A DNA stretch of 64,000 nucleotides from JACMQX01 sp044225675 (GTDB lineage Bacteria; Pseudomonadota; Gammaproteobacteria; Burkholderiales; Burkholderiaceae_C). Under the pieces are notes generated by a model. That model had not been told where the DNA came from. It made no database searches and saw nothing but the letters and a program-made list of their open reading frames with translations. Positions 29,105 to 37,199 of the stretch are shown here, one piece after another. The position numbers were made by a program, and so were the translations under genes. Every line of letters begins with the position of its first letter. Position 1 is the stretch's first letter. The stretch is from NCBI GenBank assembly GCA_044225675.1, contig JBGAIH010000021.1, forward strand, positions 1-64,000, in the 5' to 3' direction.

Positions 29105-30097
29105 ATGCAGCGGCTCTTGCAGTTCACCCTCGATCTGTTCGATCCGCCGCCTTCTCCTTCTCCTTCCCCTTCCCCGGCCCTGCCGGGCGGCTCCGGTGGT
29201 TCCAGCGCTGCTGGCGCACCGGGCCCCGATCCGGGCGCGCCCCCTGCAGCGTCCCGCGATACCCCGCCAGAGGTCGCGCACCCGCCCGCCGAGCCGCTCG
29301 ACCAGGTGATGGCGCCCGCCGCCTTCCGCCACCCGCGCGCCAACCGCGAAGCGCTGCTCGGCGACTCGGTCGTCGCCTATGAATTCCGCCGAGGCAAGCG
29401 CCGCACCATCGGCTTCGTCGTCGGGCCCGAAGGCCTGGTCGTGAGCGCGCCGCGCTGGGTCGCGCTGCAGGACGTGGACGCAGCGGTGCGCGAGAAGTCC
29501 GGCTGGATCCTGCGCAAGCTCGACGAAGCGCGTGCCCGTGCCCAGCGCCTCGAATCGGCGCGCATCGAATGGAAGGACGGAGCCGTCATCCCGTTTCTCG
29601 GCGAGCAGGTGATCGTGGTGCTCGACCCGCGCCATGCATTCAGCGAAGTCGGTGCCGTGCTGCATACCGACGCGTCCGCCGCCAACCTCACGCTGGCGGG
29701 CGTGCCGCGGCTGACGCTGCACGTCGGCCTGCCGCATCAGGCCGAGCCGGCCCAGATCCGCGACGCGGTCCAGGCCTGGCTGATGCGCCAGGCCAAGCGC
29801 GTCTTCACCGAGCGGCTCGACCATTACGCCCCCCATCTGGGGGTCCGCTGGCGGCGCCTCAGCCTGAGCAGCGCCGGCACCCGCTGGGGCAGTGCCAGCG
29901 CGGACGGCTCGATCCGCCTGAACTGGCGCCTGATCCACTTCCGCCAGTCGATCATCGACTACGTCGTGGCGCATGAACTCAGTCATTTGCGTGTCATGGA
30001 TCACAGCCCGCGGTTCTGGGACACCGTGCGTACCGTCGTTCCCGACTACGCCGAGCTGCGCGGCCAGTTGCGCGACGAGTCGCTGCCCCAGTGGTGA
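29105..30097 (+). CDS. YgjP-like (DUF45/M48-type) zinc metallopeptidase
   Basis: A 330-residue protein with a Pro/Ser-rich, low-complexity first 75 residues and a C-terminal YgjP/DUF45 domain. The zinc site is HELSHLRVMDH (H290, E291, H294, with H300 likely the third ligand) followed by SPRFW. The upstream block GTRWGSASADGSIRLNWRL is typical of the family. E. coli YgjP is about 165 residues, so the N-terminal half is an extension. It follows plsC by ten bases. The physiological substrate is unknown. Confidence 0.9.
   Translation: MQRLLQFTLDLFDPPPSPSPSPSPALPGGSGGSSAAGAPGPDPGAPPAASRDTPPEVAHPPAEPLDQVMAPAAFRHPRANREALLGDSVVAYEFRRGKRRTIGFVVGPEGLVVSAPRWVALQDVDAAVREKSGWILRKLDEARARAQRLESARIEWKDGAVIPFLGEQVIVVLDPRHAFSEVGAVLHTDASAANLTLAGVPRLTLHVGLPHQAEPAQIRDAVQAWLMRQAKRVFTERLDHYAPHLGVRWRRLSLSSAGTRWGSASADGSIRLNWRLIHFRQSIIDYVVAHELSHLRVMDHSPRFWDTVRTVVPDYAELRGQLRDESLPQW
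29144..29176 (+). repeat. six-base simple repeat (CCTTCT/CCTTCC) coding Pro-Ser
   Basis: About four and a half units of the hexamer CCTTCT or CCTTCC encode alternating Pro and Ser in the linker of the YgjP-like peptidase. The six-base unit means that slippage changes linker length without a frameshift. Confidence 0.7.
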
Positions 30098-30221
30098 CGC
30101 CTGGCGGGACCACTGCTCCGGCCACCGGTCCTGTCGACATTCGCCCCCTGCTGTGGCACCATTTGGCCTGCGGTGAACAGGCGTCTGGGCCGAATCCGCG
30201 GGTCGCGGAGAGTTTCACATC

Positions 30222-30662
30222 ATGAATGACATCATCCTGCTGGTCGAAGACAACCCCGACCACATGGAGTTGACCACCCTGACGTTGCGCGAGAACGGCC
30301 TCGCCGGAGACATCGCCATCGCGCGCGACGGTGTGGAGGCGCTGGATTACCTGTTCGGGCAGGGCGCGCATGCGGGACGCGACACGCGCCACCAGCCGCG
30401 CCTCGTGCTGCTCGATCTCAAGCTGCCCCGCCTGTCAGGTCTCGAAGTCCTGGAGCGCATGCGCAAGGACCCGCGCACCTCCTTCGTTCCCGTGGTCGTG
30501 CTGACCTCGTCGAGCGAGGAGGAGGACATCATCGCCAGCTACCGCGAAGGTGCCAACAGTTTCGTGCGCAAGTCCGTCGACTTCGGCGAGTTCACCGAAA
30601 AGCTCCAGCACCTTCAGACCTACTGGCTCGGCGTCAACGAGCCGCGGCCGATGACCGGCTGA
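30222..30662 (+). CDS. single-domain response regulator (Rcp1-like)
   Basis: A 146-residue stand-alone CheY-like receiver with no output domain. Acidic pocket residues are E9 and D10, the phospho-acceptor is D65 (LVLLDLKLPRLSG), and the Thr/Lys switch residues are in VLTSSSEEEDI and FVRKSVDF. The sequence resembles the Rcp1 type that usually pairs with phytochrome-like or PAS histidine kinases, but no kinase gene is adjacent, so it is an orphan here. It converges on the MBL-fold gene. Confidence 0.92.
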   Translation: MNDIILLVEDNPDHMELTTLTLRENGLAGDIAIARDGVEALDYLFGQGAHAGRDTRHQPRLVLLDLKLPRLSGLEVLERMRKDPRTSFVPVVVLTSSSEEEDIIASYREGANSFVRKSVDFGEFTEKLQHLQTYWLGVNEPRPMTG

Positions 30663-30673
30663 ACGCGCAGCCG

Positions 30674-30694
30674 ATGGGGGCCCATGGCCCCCAT
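30674..30694. terminator. hairpin between convergent genes, possible terminator
   Basis: ATGGGGGCC (30674-30682) pairs perfectly with GGCCCCCAT (30686-30694) around a three-base loop. It lies between two convergent genes, the response regulator and the MBL hydrolase. There is no T tract on either side, so intrinsic termination is uncertain. Confidence 0.4.
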
Positions 30695-30730
30695 GGAAGA
30701 GGACTTCTCCCGGCCCTTCAGCAGACCCTT

Positions 30731-31786
30731 TCAGCGGGCGCGGAACCTGTAGACGCCATCGGCATCGCGCGAACGGCTGAGCTGCCCGCTGAACCACAGC
30801 GCATGCAGGTGGGCGACCGACTCGCCCATCGCGAAGGTCGTCTGGTGCAGGTCCAGCTCCCGCTTGAACATGATCGGCAGGATGTCGGCGCCGCTGCAGG
30901 GGCGCGCGGTGCAGGCCTGCATCACCTCGGCCAGCCGGTCGCGATGGTGGTCGTGCAGTTGCCGGATGCGCTCATGCAGGCCGCGGAACGGCTTGCCGTG
31001 CGACGGCAGCGTGAGGGTGTCTGGCGGCAGATCCGCGAACTTGTCGATCGACTCCAGGAACAGGCGCAGCGAGTCGGCCTCGGGCTCGCTCTCGTAGACG
31101 CTCACGTTGGTGGAGATGCGTGGCAGCATCATGTCGCCACCGATCAGCACCTTGCCCTCTGGCGCGAACAGCGCGATGTGTTCGGGCGCGTGGCCATAGC
31201 CGCTGATGCAGGTCCAGTCGCGTTCGCCGATGCGCACCCTGTAGCCGTCCATCAGGCGGTGAAAGCTCTCGGGCACCGACGGCACGAGATTGGGGTAGTA
31301 GCTTTTGCGATGGCGGATCTGCTCCAGCGAGTCCGGGTCCAGCAGGCCGTGCGAGGCAAAAAAGCGCGCCGCGCCTTCGCCGCCAAAGCCCGTGGTGCTC
31401 TGCGAGCCGAGCCGTGCCACGTGAAAATCCGTCGCGCTGATCCACAGCGGGGCCTCGAAGCGCTGGCACAGCCAGTGCGCCATGCCCACATGGTCCGGAT
31501 GCATGTGCGTGACGATCACGCGCAGGATCGGCAAGCCCTCCAGCTCGCCGGCAATCACCTGCTCCCACTGCGCGATCGAGGCCTCGTGCGTGATGCAGCA
31601 GTCCACCACCGTCCAGCCGGGCCGGCCGTCGATCACGTCGCGCAGCAGCCAGAGATTGATGTGGTTGAGCACGAAGGGCAACGACATGCGGATCCACTTG
31701 ATGCCCGGCGCGACCTCGAGCGTGCGCCCGGGCTCGGGCAGGGCGTCGCCAAAGGGGTAGTCCAGTCGCTGTTCGAGGGCATTCAT
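30731..31786 (-). CDS. MBL-fold metallo-hydrolase
   Basis: A 351-residue metallo-beta-lactamase-fold hydrolase. The metal-binding motif THMHPDH (H94, H96, D98, H99) is complete, with further metal residues likely in SGYGHAPEHIALF and SHGKPF. The C-terminal part resembles the winged-helix tail of LACTB2-like enzymes. ATG 31786 has an AAGGAC site eight bases upstream; ATG 31807 is a weaker choice. The gene is divergent from the MerR regulator, and a 22-bp palindrome starts 24 bases upstream of its start codon, so it is probably under that regulator. A thioesterase or acyl-hydrolase role is possible but not shown. Confidence 0.88.
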   Translation of the reverse strand: MNALEQRLDYPFGDALPEPGRTLEVAPGIKWIRMSLPFVLNHINLWLLRDVIDGRPGWTVVDCCITHEASIAQWEQVIAGELEGLPILRVIVTHMHPDHVGMAHWLCQRFEAPLWISATDFHVARLGSQSTTGFGGEGAARFFASHGLLDPDSLEQIRHRKSYYPNLVPSVPESFHRLMDGYRVRIGERDWTCISGYGHAPEHIALFAPEGKVLIGGDMMLPRISTNVSVYESEPEADSLRLFLESIDKFADLPPDTLTLPSHGKPFRGLHERIRQLHDHHRDRLAEVMQACTARPCSGADILPIMFKRELDLHQTTFAMGESVAHLHALWFSGQLSRSRDADGVYRFRAR

Positions 31787-31809
31787 GCGGTTCGTCCTTT
31801 CGTACATAA

Positions 31810-31831
31810 TTGACGTTTACGTAAACGTCAA
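31810..31831. promoter_or_regulatory. 22-bp perfect palindrome, probable LiuR/MerR operator
   Basis: The half-site TTGACGTTTAC (31810-31820) is followed at once by its exact reverse complement (31821-31831). It lies in the divergent intergenic region between the MBL hydrolase and the MerR-family gene. Its TTTACGTAAA core resembles, as I recall, the operator described for LiuR, the MerR-family regulator of branched-chain amino acid degradation. It is very likely the autoregulatory operator of the adjacent regulator. Confidence 0.8.
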
Positions 31832-31904
31832 CAACAAGCCTTCATTGTAGGCGCGCGAGGTGCAGGCCGCTGTCGCGCAGGTTGACCGGCGTTGATGGGA
31901 ACTT

Positions 31905-32306
31905 ATGGCTGCCACGTACACGATCAGCGATCTGGCGAAGGAATTCGACCTCACGACGCGCGCGATGCGCTTCTACGAGGACATGGGCCTGCTGCAGCCC
32001 GAGCGTTCCGGCCCGGGCGGGCGCAACCGCGTCTACTCCGCGCGTGACCGCACCCGGCTCAAGCTCACCCTGCGTGCCAAGCGCCTGGGCCTGAGCCTGA
32101 CCGAGGCCAAGGAACTGATCGACATGTACGACACGCCGCGCGACACCGGCCCGCAGTTGCGCAAGTTCCTGGTCGTGCTGGCCGACCACCGCAAGCAGCT
32201 GGAGCAGCAGATGGCCGACCTGCAGGCCAACCTCGACGAAGTCAAGGCGCACGAGAAGGAAGCGCGCACGCTGCTGCAGCGGATCGACAGGAAGAACCCC
32301 GCATGA
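31905..32306 (+). CDS. liuR: MerR-family regulator, LiuR-like
   Basis: A 133-residue MerR-type activator/repressor. The winged helix-turn-helix is clear (YTISDLAKEFDLTTRAMRFY; GRNRVYSARDRTRLKLTL) and a long dimerisation helix follows (residues 85-125). There are no Cys residues for metal sensing. The neighbours (thioesterase and isovaleryl-CoA dehydrogenase in the same operon) and the upstream palindrome point to LiuR, which controls leucine/isovalerate degradation in proteobacteria. The ATGA overlap with the thioesterase gene shows coupling. The symbol is assigned by context, so treat it as probable. Confidence 0.85.
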   Translation: MAATYTISDLAKEFDLTTRAMRFYEDMGLLQPERSGPGGRNRVYSARDRTRLKLTLRAKRLGLSLTEAKELIDMYDTPRDTGPQLRKFLVVLADHRKQLEQQMADLQANLDEVKAHEKEARTLLQRIDRKNPA

Positions 32307-32773
32307 GCCCGACGTCCAATGCCCCTGCCGAGTCCGCAGGGATGCCCGAATCCGCCCTTCGTGACCGCATTCACCAGAGCTTCGTGCGCCAGGGCATGAT
32401 GGCCCACCTCGGCGCGCGCCTCGGCCGTGTCGAGCCGGGCCTGTGCGAGGTCATCCTGCCGTACTCCGACAAGGTCACGCAGCAGCAGGGCGGCTTTCAT
32501 GGCGGTGCCATGGGCGCGCTGGCCGACATTGCAGGCGGCTATGCCGCGCTCACCGTGGCGCCCGAGGGCATGGAGGTCACCACGGTCGAATACAAGATCA
32601 ACTTCCTCACGGCGCATCAGGGCGGCGAGCTGCGCGCCACGGGCCGCGTCACGCGGGCCGGCAGACGCATCATCGTCACCACCGCCGACGTCGTCCACGT
32701 CGACGGCTCGGGCCGCGAGGGCACCTGCGCCGTCATGCAGCAGACCCTGGCCCCCGTGCCCAAGACCTACTGA
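32303..32773 (+). CDS. PaaI-family (hotdog) acyl-CoA thioesterase
   Basis: A 156-residue hotdog-fold protein. The helix motif with the catalytic region reads QQQGGFHGGAMGALADIAGGYAA (in part, about 53-75), followed by VEYKINFLTAHQGGELRATG, the standard PaaI/YiiD-type pattern. It should hydrolyse an acyl-CoA. It overlaps the MerR gene start-to-stop (ATGA) and precedes the isovaleryl-CoA dehydrogenase by 71 bases, so it may relieve CoA trapping during branched-chain acyl-CoA breakdown. Confidence 0.9.
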   Translation: MSPTSNAPAESAGMPESALRDRIHQSFVRQGMMAHLGARLGRVEPGLCEVILPYSDKVTQQQGGFHGGAMGALADIAGGYAALTVAPEGMEVTTVEYKINFLTAHQGGELRATGRVTRAGRRIIVTTADVVHVDGSGREGTCAVMQQTLAPVPKTY

Positions 32774-32844
32774 AAGACAACACCGGCGCGCCGGTTGCAC
32801 TTTGACCGCTTCCCCATCCACAACACCCATCCTCCGGAGACACC

Positions 32845-34041
32845 ATGAACCTGCCAGGCCTCAATTTCCAGCTCGGTGAAGACATCGACGCACTGCGCAG
32901 TGCCGTGCACGAATTCGCCCAGGCCGAGATCGCGCCGCGCGCCGCCGAGATCGACCGCACCGACCAGTTTCCGATGGACCTGTGGCGCAAGATGGGTGAC
33001 CTTGGTGTGCTCGGCATCACCGTGCCCGAAGAGTACGGCGGCGCCAACATGGGCTACCTGGCCCACATGATCGCCATGGAGGAAATCAGCCGCGCCAGCG
33101 CCTCGGTGGCTCTGTCCTACGGCGCGCACAGCAACCTGTGTGTCAACCAGATCAACCGCAATGGCAGTGAGGCCCAGCGCCGCAAGTACCTGCCCAGGCT
33201 CATCAGCGGCGAGCACGTGGGCGCCTTGGCCATGAGCGAGCCGGGGGCCGGCAGCGACGTGATCAGCATGAAGCTCAAGGCCGAGTGGAAGGAGCCGAGC
33301 GCCTCGGGCGGTGGCTACTACGTGCTCAACGGCAGCAAGATGTGGATCACCAACGGCCCGGACGCCGACACGCTCGTCGTCTACGCCAAGACCGAGCCGG
33401 AGCTGGGTGCGCGCGGTGTCACGGCCTTTCTCATCGAAAAGGGCATGAAGGGCTTCTCGATCGCGCAGAAGCTCGACAAGATGGGCATGCGCGGCAGCCA
33501 CACCGGCGAGCTGGTGTTTCAGAACGTCGAGGTTCCGGCCGCCAACGTCCTCGGGCCGGTCAACGGCGGCGCCAAGGTGCTCATGAGCGGGCTCGACTAC
33601 GAGCGCGCGGTGCTCACCGGCGGGCCGCTGGGCATCATGCAGTCGGTCATGGACAACGTCATTCCCTACATCCACGACCGCAAGCAGTTCGGCCAGAGCA
33701 TCGGCGAGTTCCAGCTCATCCAGGGCAAGGTCGCCGACATGTACACCGTGCTGCAGGCGGGGCGCTCCTTTGCCTACACGGTGGCCAAGAACCTGGACCT
33801 GCTCGGCACCGAGCACGTGCGCCAGGTGCGCAAGGACTGCGCCAGCGTCATCCTGTGGTGCGCCGAAAAGGCCACCTGGATGGCGGGCGAGGGCATCCAG
33901 ATCTACGGCGGCAACGGCTACATCAACGAATACCCGCTCGGCCGCCTCTGGCGCGACGCCAAGCTGTACGAGATCGGTGCCGGCACCAGCGAGATCCGCC
34001 GCATGCTGATCGGCCGGGAGCTGTTCGCCGAAACCATGTGA
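32845..34041 (+). CDS. liuA: isovaleryl-CoA dehydrogenase
   Basis: A 398-residue FAD-dependent acyl-CoA dehydrogenase. The catalytic base is at E253 in LDYERAVLTGGPLGIMQ, the helix-G position special to isovaleryl-CoA dehydrogenases, while the usual C-terminal position reads IGAGTSEIRR (Gly instead of Glu). FAD contacts include AMSEPGAGSDV and KMWITNGPDAD. It oxidises isovaleryl-CoA to 3-methylcrotonyl-CoA in leucine catabolism and passes electrons to ETF. A CCGGAGA site precedes the ATG. The other liu genes (methylcrotonyl-CoA carboxylase, HMG-CoA lyase) are not in this window. Confidence 0.94.
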   Translation: MNLPGLNFQLGEDIDALRSAVHEFAQAEIAPRAAEIDRTDQFPMDLWRKMGDLGVLGITVPEEYGGANMGYLAHMIAMEEISRASASVALSYGAHSNLCVNQINRNGSEAQRRKYLPRLISGEHVGALAMSEPGAGSDVISMKLKAEWKEPSASGGGYYVLNGSKMWITNGPDADTLVVYAKTEPELGARGVTAFLIEKGMKGFSIAQKLDKMGMRGSHTGELVFQNVEVPAANVLGPVNGGAKVLMSGLDYERAVLTGGPLGIMQSVMDNVIPYIHDRKQFGQSIGEFQLIQGKVADMYTVLQAGRSFAYTVAKNLDLLGTEHVRQVRKDCASVILWCAEKATWMAGEGIQIYGGNGYINEYPLGRLWRDAKLYEIGAGTSEIRRMLIGRELFAETM

Positions 34042-34095
34042 CGCACCCGGCGCGCGCGTGATGCGGCGTCGCGCGCGCAAAGGCACAATCTGGCC

Positions 34096-34761
34096 ATGAC
34101 AACGACCTCCATCAACGAACTCTTCGCACACAACCGCGCCTGGGCTGCCCAGGTGGAGCGTGAGCGCCCCGGCTTCTTCACGAGCCTGATCAAGCAGCAG
34201 ACTCCCAAGTTCATGTGGATCGGCTGCTCCGACAGCCGCGTGCCGGCCAACCAGATCACGGGGCTGGAGCCCGGGGAGGTGTTCGTCCACCGCAACGTCG
34301 CCAACGTCGTCGTGCACTCCGACCTCAATGCCCTGTCGGCCATCCAGTACGCGGTCGAGATGCTCAAGGTCGAGCACATCATGGTCGTCGGCCACTACGG
34401 CTGCGGCGGTGTCATGGCGGCGCTGGGCAATGTGCGCGTGGGCCTGGCCGACAACTGGATCCGCCACATCCAGGACGTGCGCGACCGTCACCGTCCGCTG
34501 CTCGACGCGCTGCCGGCGGCGCAGCGAGCCGATGCGCTGGTGGATCTGAACGTCATCGAGCAGGTCGTCAACGTCTGCGTCAGCACCGTCATGACCGACG
34601 CCTGGGCCAAGAACCAGAACGTCAAGGTTCACGGCTGGGCCTTCGGCGTGCATGACGGCCTGCTGCAGGACCTGCAGATGACCGTGGGCAGCACCGACTC
34701 CATCGAGCCGCTGTACCGCGCCGCCGTGCAGGGCGTGATCGCCGCGCGCCAGGCGCGCTGA
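34096..34761 (+). CDS. can: beta-class carbonic anhydrase
   Basis: A 221-residue beta carbonic anhydrase interconverting CO2 and bicarbonate. Zinc ligands are C44, H100 and C103 (WIGCSDSRVPA; GHYGCGG), with the catalytic D46-R48 dyad. It lies between isovaleryl-CoA dehydrogenase (54 bases) and aceK (11 bases). Bicarbonate supply would suit the biotin-dependent methylcrotonyl-CoA carboxylase step of leucine breakdown, which is inference from position. Confidence 0.96.
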   Translation: MTTTSINELFAHNRAWAAQVERERPGFFTSLIKQQTPKFMWIGCSDSRVPANQITGLEPGEVFVHRNVANVVVHSDLNALSAIQYAVEMLKVEHIMVVGHYGCGGVMAALGNVRVGLADNWIRHIQDVRDRHRPLLDALPAAQRADALVDLNVIEQVVNVCVSTVMTDAWAKNQNVKVHGWAFGVHDGLLQDLQMTVGSTDSIEPLYRAAVQGVIAARQAR

Positions 34762-34772
34762 GGAGGCCATCC

Positions 34773-36641
34773 ATGTTTCCGCAGCGTCTCGACTCGCAAC
34801 AGGCCTACGACATCGCCAAGGCGATGATGGACGGCTTCAACCGGCACTACCGGCTGTTCCGCACCGAATCGGCCCGCGCCAAGCATCGCTTCGAGACGGC
34901 CGACTGGCACGGCCAGCAGCGCGCCCAGCGCGAACGCATCGAGTTCTACGATCTGCGCGTCAAGGAATGCACGCTGCGGCTCGAAAAGGAGTTCCGCGCG
35001 GGCGAGCAGCCGATGGAAGTCTGGCACCAGGTCAAGCTGCACTACATCGGGCTGCTGGTGAACCACCTGCAGCCCGAGCTGGCCGAAACCTTCTTCAATT
35101 CGGTCACCACCAAGATCCTGCACCGCACGCACTTCCACAACGACTTCATCTTCGTGCGGCCGGCGGTGAGCACCGAGTACATCGAGAACGAGGAACCGGC
35201 CGCCACCCCCACCTACCGGGCCTACTACCCGACGCGCGAGACGCTGCAGGGCACGATCGAGCGCATCATTCACAACTTCCAGCTGCAGCCCGAGTTCGAG
35301 GACCTGCCGCGCGACGCGGCCTGCGTGATCGGGGCCATGGGCGAGCAGCTCGACAGCGTCCGCCTGCGTGCAAACTTCCAGATCCAGGTGCTGTCCAGCC
35401 TCTTCTTCCGCAACAAGGGCGCCTACGTGGTCGGCAAGATCATCAACGGCTTCACCGAGGTGCCGTTCGCGCTGCCCATCCTGCACGGCAAGGACGGCAA
35501 GCTCGTCATCGACGCCTGCCTGTTCGGCGAGGACGACCTGCAGATGCTGTTCTCGTTCGCGCGCGCGTACTTCATGGTCGACATGGACGTGCCCAGCGCC
35601 TACGTGCAGTTTCTGCGCAGCCTGATGCCGCGCAAGCCGCGCGCAGAAATCTACAACGCACTGGGCCTGGCCAAGCAGGGCAAGACGCTGTTCTACCGCG
35701 ACTTCCTCTACCACCAGCGCCATTCGAGCGACAAGTTCCGCATCGCGCCCGGCATCAAGGGCATGGTCATGCTGGTGTTCGACCTGCCGTCCTTTCCGTA
35801 TGTGTTCAAGCTCATCAAGGACTACTACCCGCCGCAGAAGGACACGACGCGCGAGCAGATCAAGGGCAAATACCTGCTGGTCAAGCAGCACGACCGCGTC
35901 GGGCGCATGGCCGACACGCTCGAGTACAGCGAGGTGGCTTTCGCGCGCGACCGCTTCGAGGACGAGCTCATCGCCGAGATCCAGAAGTTCGCGCCGAGCC
36001 AGCTGGAGATCAGCGACCGCGACGGCGACGGCGTCGAGGAAGTCATCATCAAGCACCTGTACATCGAGCGGCGCATGATTCCGCTGAACATCTATCTGCA
36101 GGAAGCCTTCGACGCGGGCGATGCCCCGGCCCGGGCCCAGATCGAGCATGCGGTGGTGGAATACGGCAACGCGATCAAGGACCTCGTCGCGGCCAACATC
36201 TTCCCGGGCGACATGCTCTGGAAGAACTTCGGCGTCACCCGGCATGGCAAGGTGGTGTTCTACGACTACGACGAGATCGAGTACATCACCGACTGCAACT
36301 TCCGGCGCGTGCCGCCGCCGCGCAACGAAGAAGACGAGATGAGCGGCGAGATCTGGTACAGCGTCGGCCCCAAGGACGTCTTCCCCGAGACCTTCGGCCC
36401 CTTTCTGCTCGGCAACGACGCGGTGCGCGAGGTGTTCATGCGCCACCATGCCGACCTGCTGGACGCCGCGTTCTGGCAGAAGCACAAGGAACGCATCCTG
36501 GCGGGCCAGGTCATCGACGTGTTCCCCTACGAGCGCGACAAGCGGTTCGGCAACGCGGCGCGGCAGGCGCCGGCTGCCGACCTGCCCGCGGAGCCGAAAG
36601 CCGCGTGGCGCGAGGGCAGTGCCGAGGGTCTGCCCGCATGA
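34773..36641 (+). CDS. aceK: isocitrate dehydrogenase kinase/phosphatase
   Basis: A 622-residue AceK, a bifunctional enzyme that phosphorylates and dephosphorylates isocitrate dehydrogenase and so directs carbon to the glyoxylate bypass during growth on acetate, fatty acids or leucine. Recognisable parts are the N-terminal regulatory half, the ATP-binding region GIKGMVMLVFDLPSFPYVFK and the catalytic block FPGDMLWKNFGVTRHGKVVFYDYDE (in part). A GGAGG site precedes ATG 34773. It is 11 bases after the carbonic anhydrase gene. No aceA/aceB is near, unlike the enteric aceBAK operon. Confidence 0.97.
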   Translation: MFPQRLDSQQAYDIAKAMMDGFNRHYRLFRTESARAKHRFETADWHGQQRAQRERIEFYDLRVKECTLRLEKEFRAGEQPMEVWHQVKLHYIGLLVNHLQPELAETFFNSVTTKILHRTHFHNDFIFVRPAVSTEYIENEEPAATPTYRAYYPTRETLQGTIERIIHNFQLQPEFEDLPRDAACVIGAMGEQLDSVRLRANFQIQVLSSLFFRNKGAYVVGKIINGFTEVPFALPILHGKDGKLVIDACLFGEDDLQMLFSFARAYFMVDMDVPSAYVQFLRSLMPRKPRAEIYNALGLAKQGKTLFYRDFLYHQRHSSDKFRIAPGIKGMVMLVFDLPSFPYVFKLIKDYYPPQKDTTREQIKGKYLLVKQHDRVGRMADTLEYSEVAFARDRFEDELIAEIQKFAPSQLEISDRDGDGVEEVIIKHLYIERRMIPLNIYLQEAFDAGDAPARAQIEHAVVEYGNAIKDLVAANIFPGDMLWKNFGVTRHGKVVFYDYDEIEYITDCNFRRVPPPRNEEDEMSGEIWYSVGPKDVFPETFGPFLLGNDAVREVFMRHHADLLDAAFWQKHKERILAGQVIDVFPYERDKRFGNAARQAPAADLPAEPKAAWREGSAEGLPA

Positions 36642-36695
36642 GCATGGCCGGCCGCCTCACAGCCTGCACGGCGCCTGACGGCCCGGAGCGTGAGC

Positions 36696-37199
36696 ATGCG
36701 TGACGCCTGGGAACTCGCCAGCTTCGTCGTCACGGCGCTGGGCCTGCCGTTTGCCATAGCCTTCTTCTGGTGGGAGCAGCGCAAGGAGCGCGACAACGAG
36801 GAAGAAGAGGCCTACCAGCTGCTCTCCGACGCCTACAACGATTTCCTCAAGGTCGTGCTGGCCCATGCCGACCTGCGCCTGCGCACCAACGAGCCGCTGC
36901 CCCATCCGACGCCCGAGCAGAACGAGCGCATCCTCGTGATCTACGACATGCTCATCTCGCTGTTCGAGCGTGCCTACATCGTCGCCTGGACGCCCGACAT
37001 GTCCGAACTCGAGCGCCGGCGCTGGAACAGCTGGGACGACTTCATGCGCGAATGGTGCCGGCGCGAGAACTTCTACAACGCGCTGCCCCTTCTGCTGCGC
37101 GGCGAAGACCCCCAGTTCCAGAAATACATCCTCCGCGTTGCCGAAGAGGAGCGCGGTTCCTCACTTGTCCAGACCCTTCAAGGAGCACACCATGTCTGA
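36696..37199 (+). CDS. small membrane-anchored protein of unknown function
   Basis: About 167 residues; I do not recognise a named family. One N-terminal transmembrane helix (ELASFVVTALGLPFAIAFFWW) is followed by a charged helix and a soluble domain rich in Glu, Arg and Trp (WNSWDDFMREWCRRENF). ATG 36696 has a GGAG eight bases upstream; GTG 36690 is possible. Its last eight bases overlap the thiolase start and it follows aceK by about 50 bases, so it is probably in the same transcript. A cytoplasmic domain tethered to the inner membrane is likely; its job is unknown. Confidence 0.75.
   Translation: MRDAWELASFVVTALGLPFAIAFFWWEQRKERDNEEEEAYQLLSDAYNDFLKVVLAHADLRLRTNEPLPHPTPEQNERILVIYDMLISLFERAYIVAWTPDMSELERRRWNSWDDFMREWCRRENFYNALPLLLRGEDPQFQKYILRVAEEERGSSLVQTLQGAHHV

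Noticed and set aside
30735..31813. A plus-strand frame of 379 residues at 30674-31813
   Set aside because: It is antisense to the MBL hydrolase, which has complete metal-binding motifs on the other strand.
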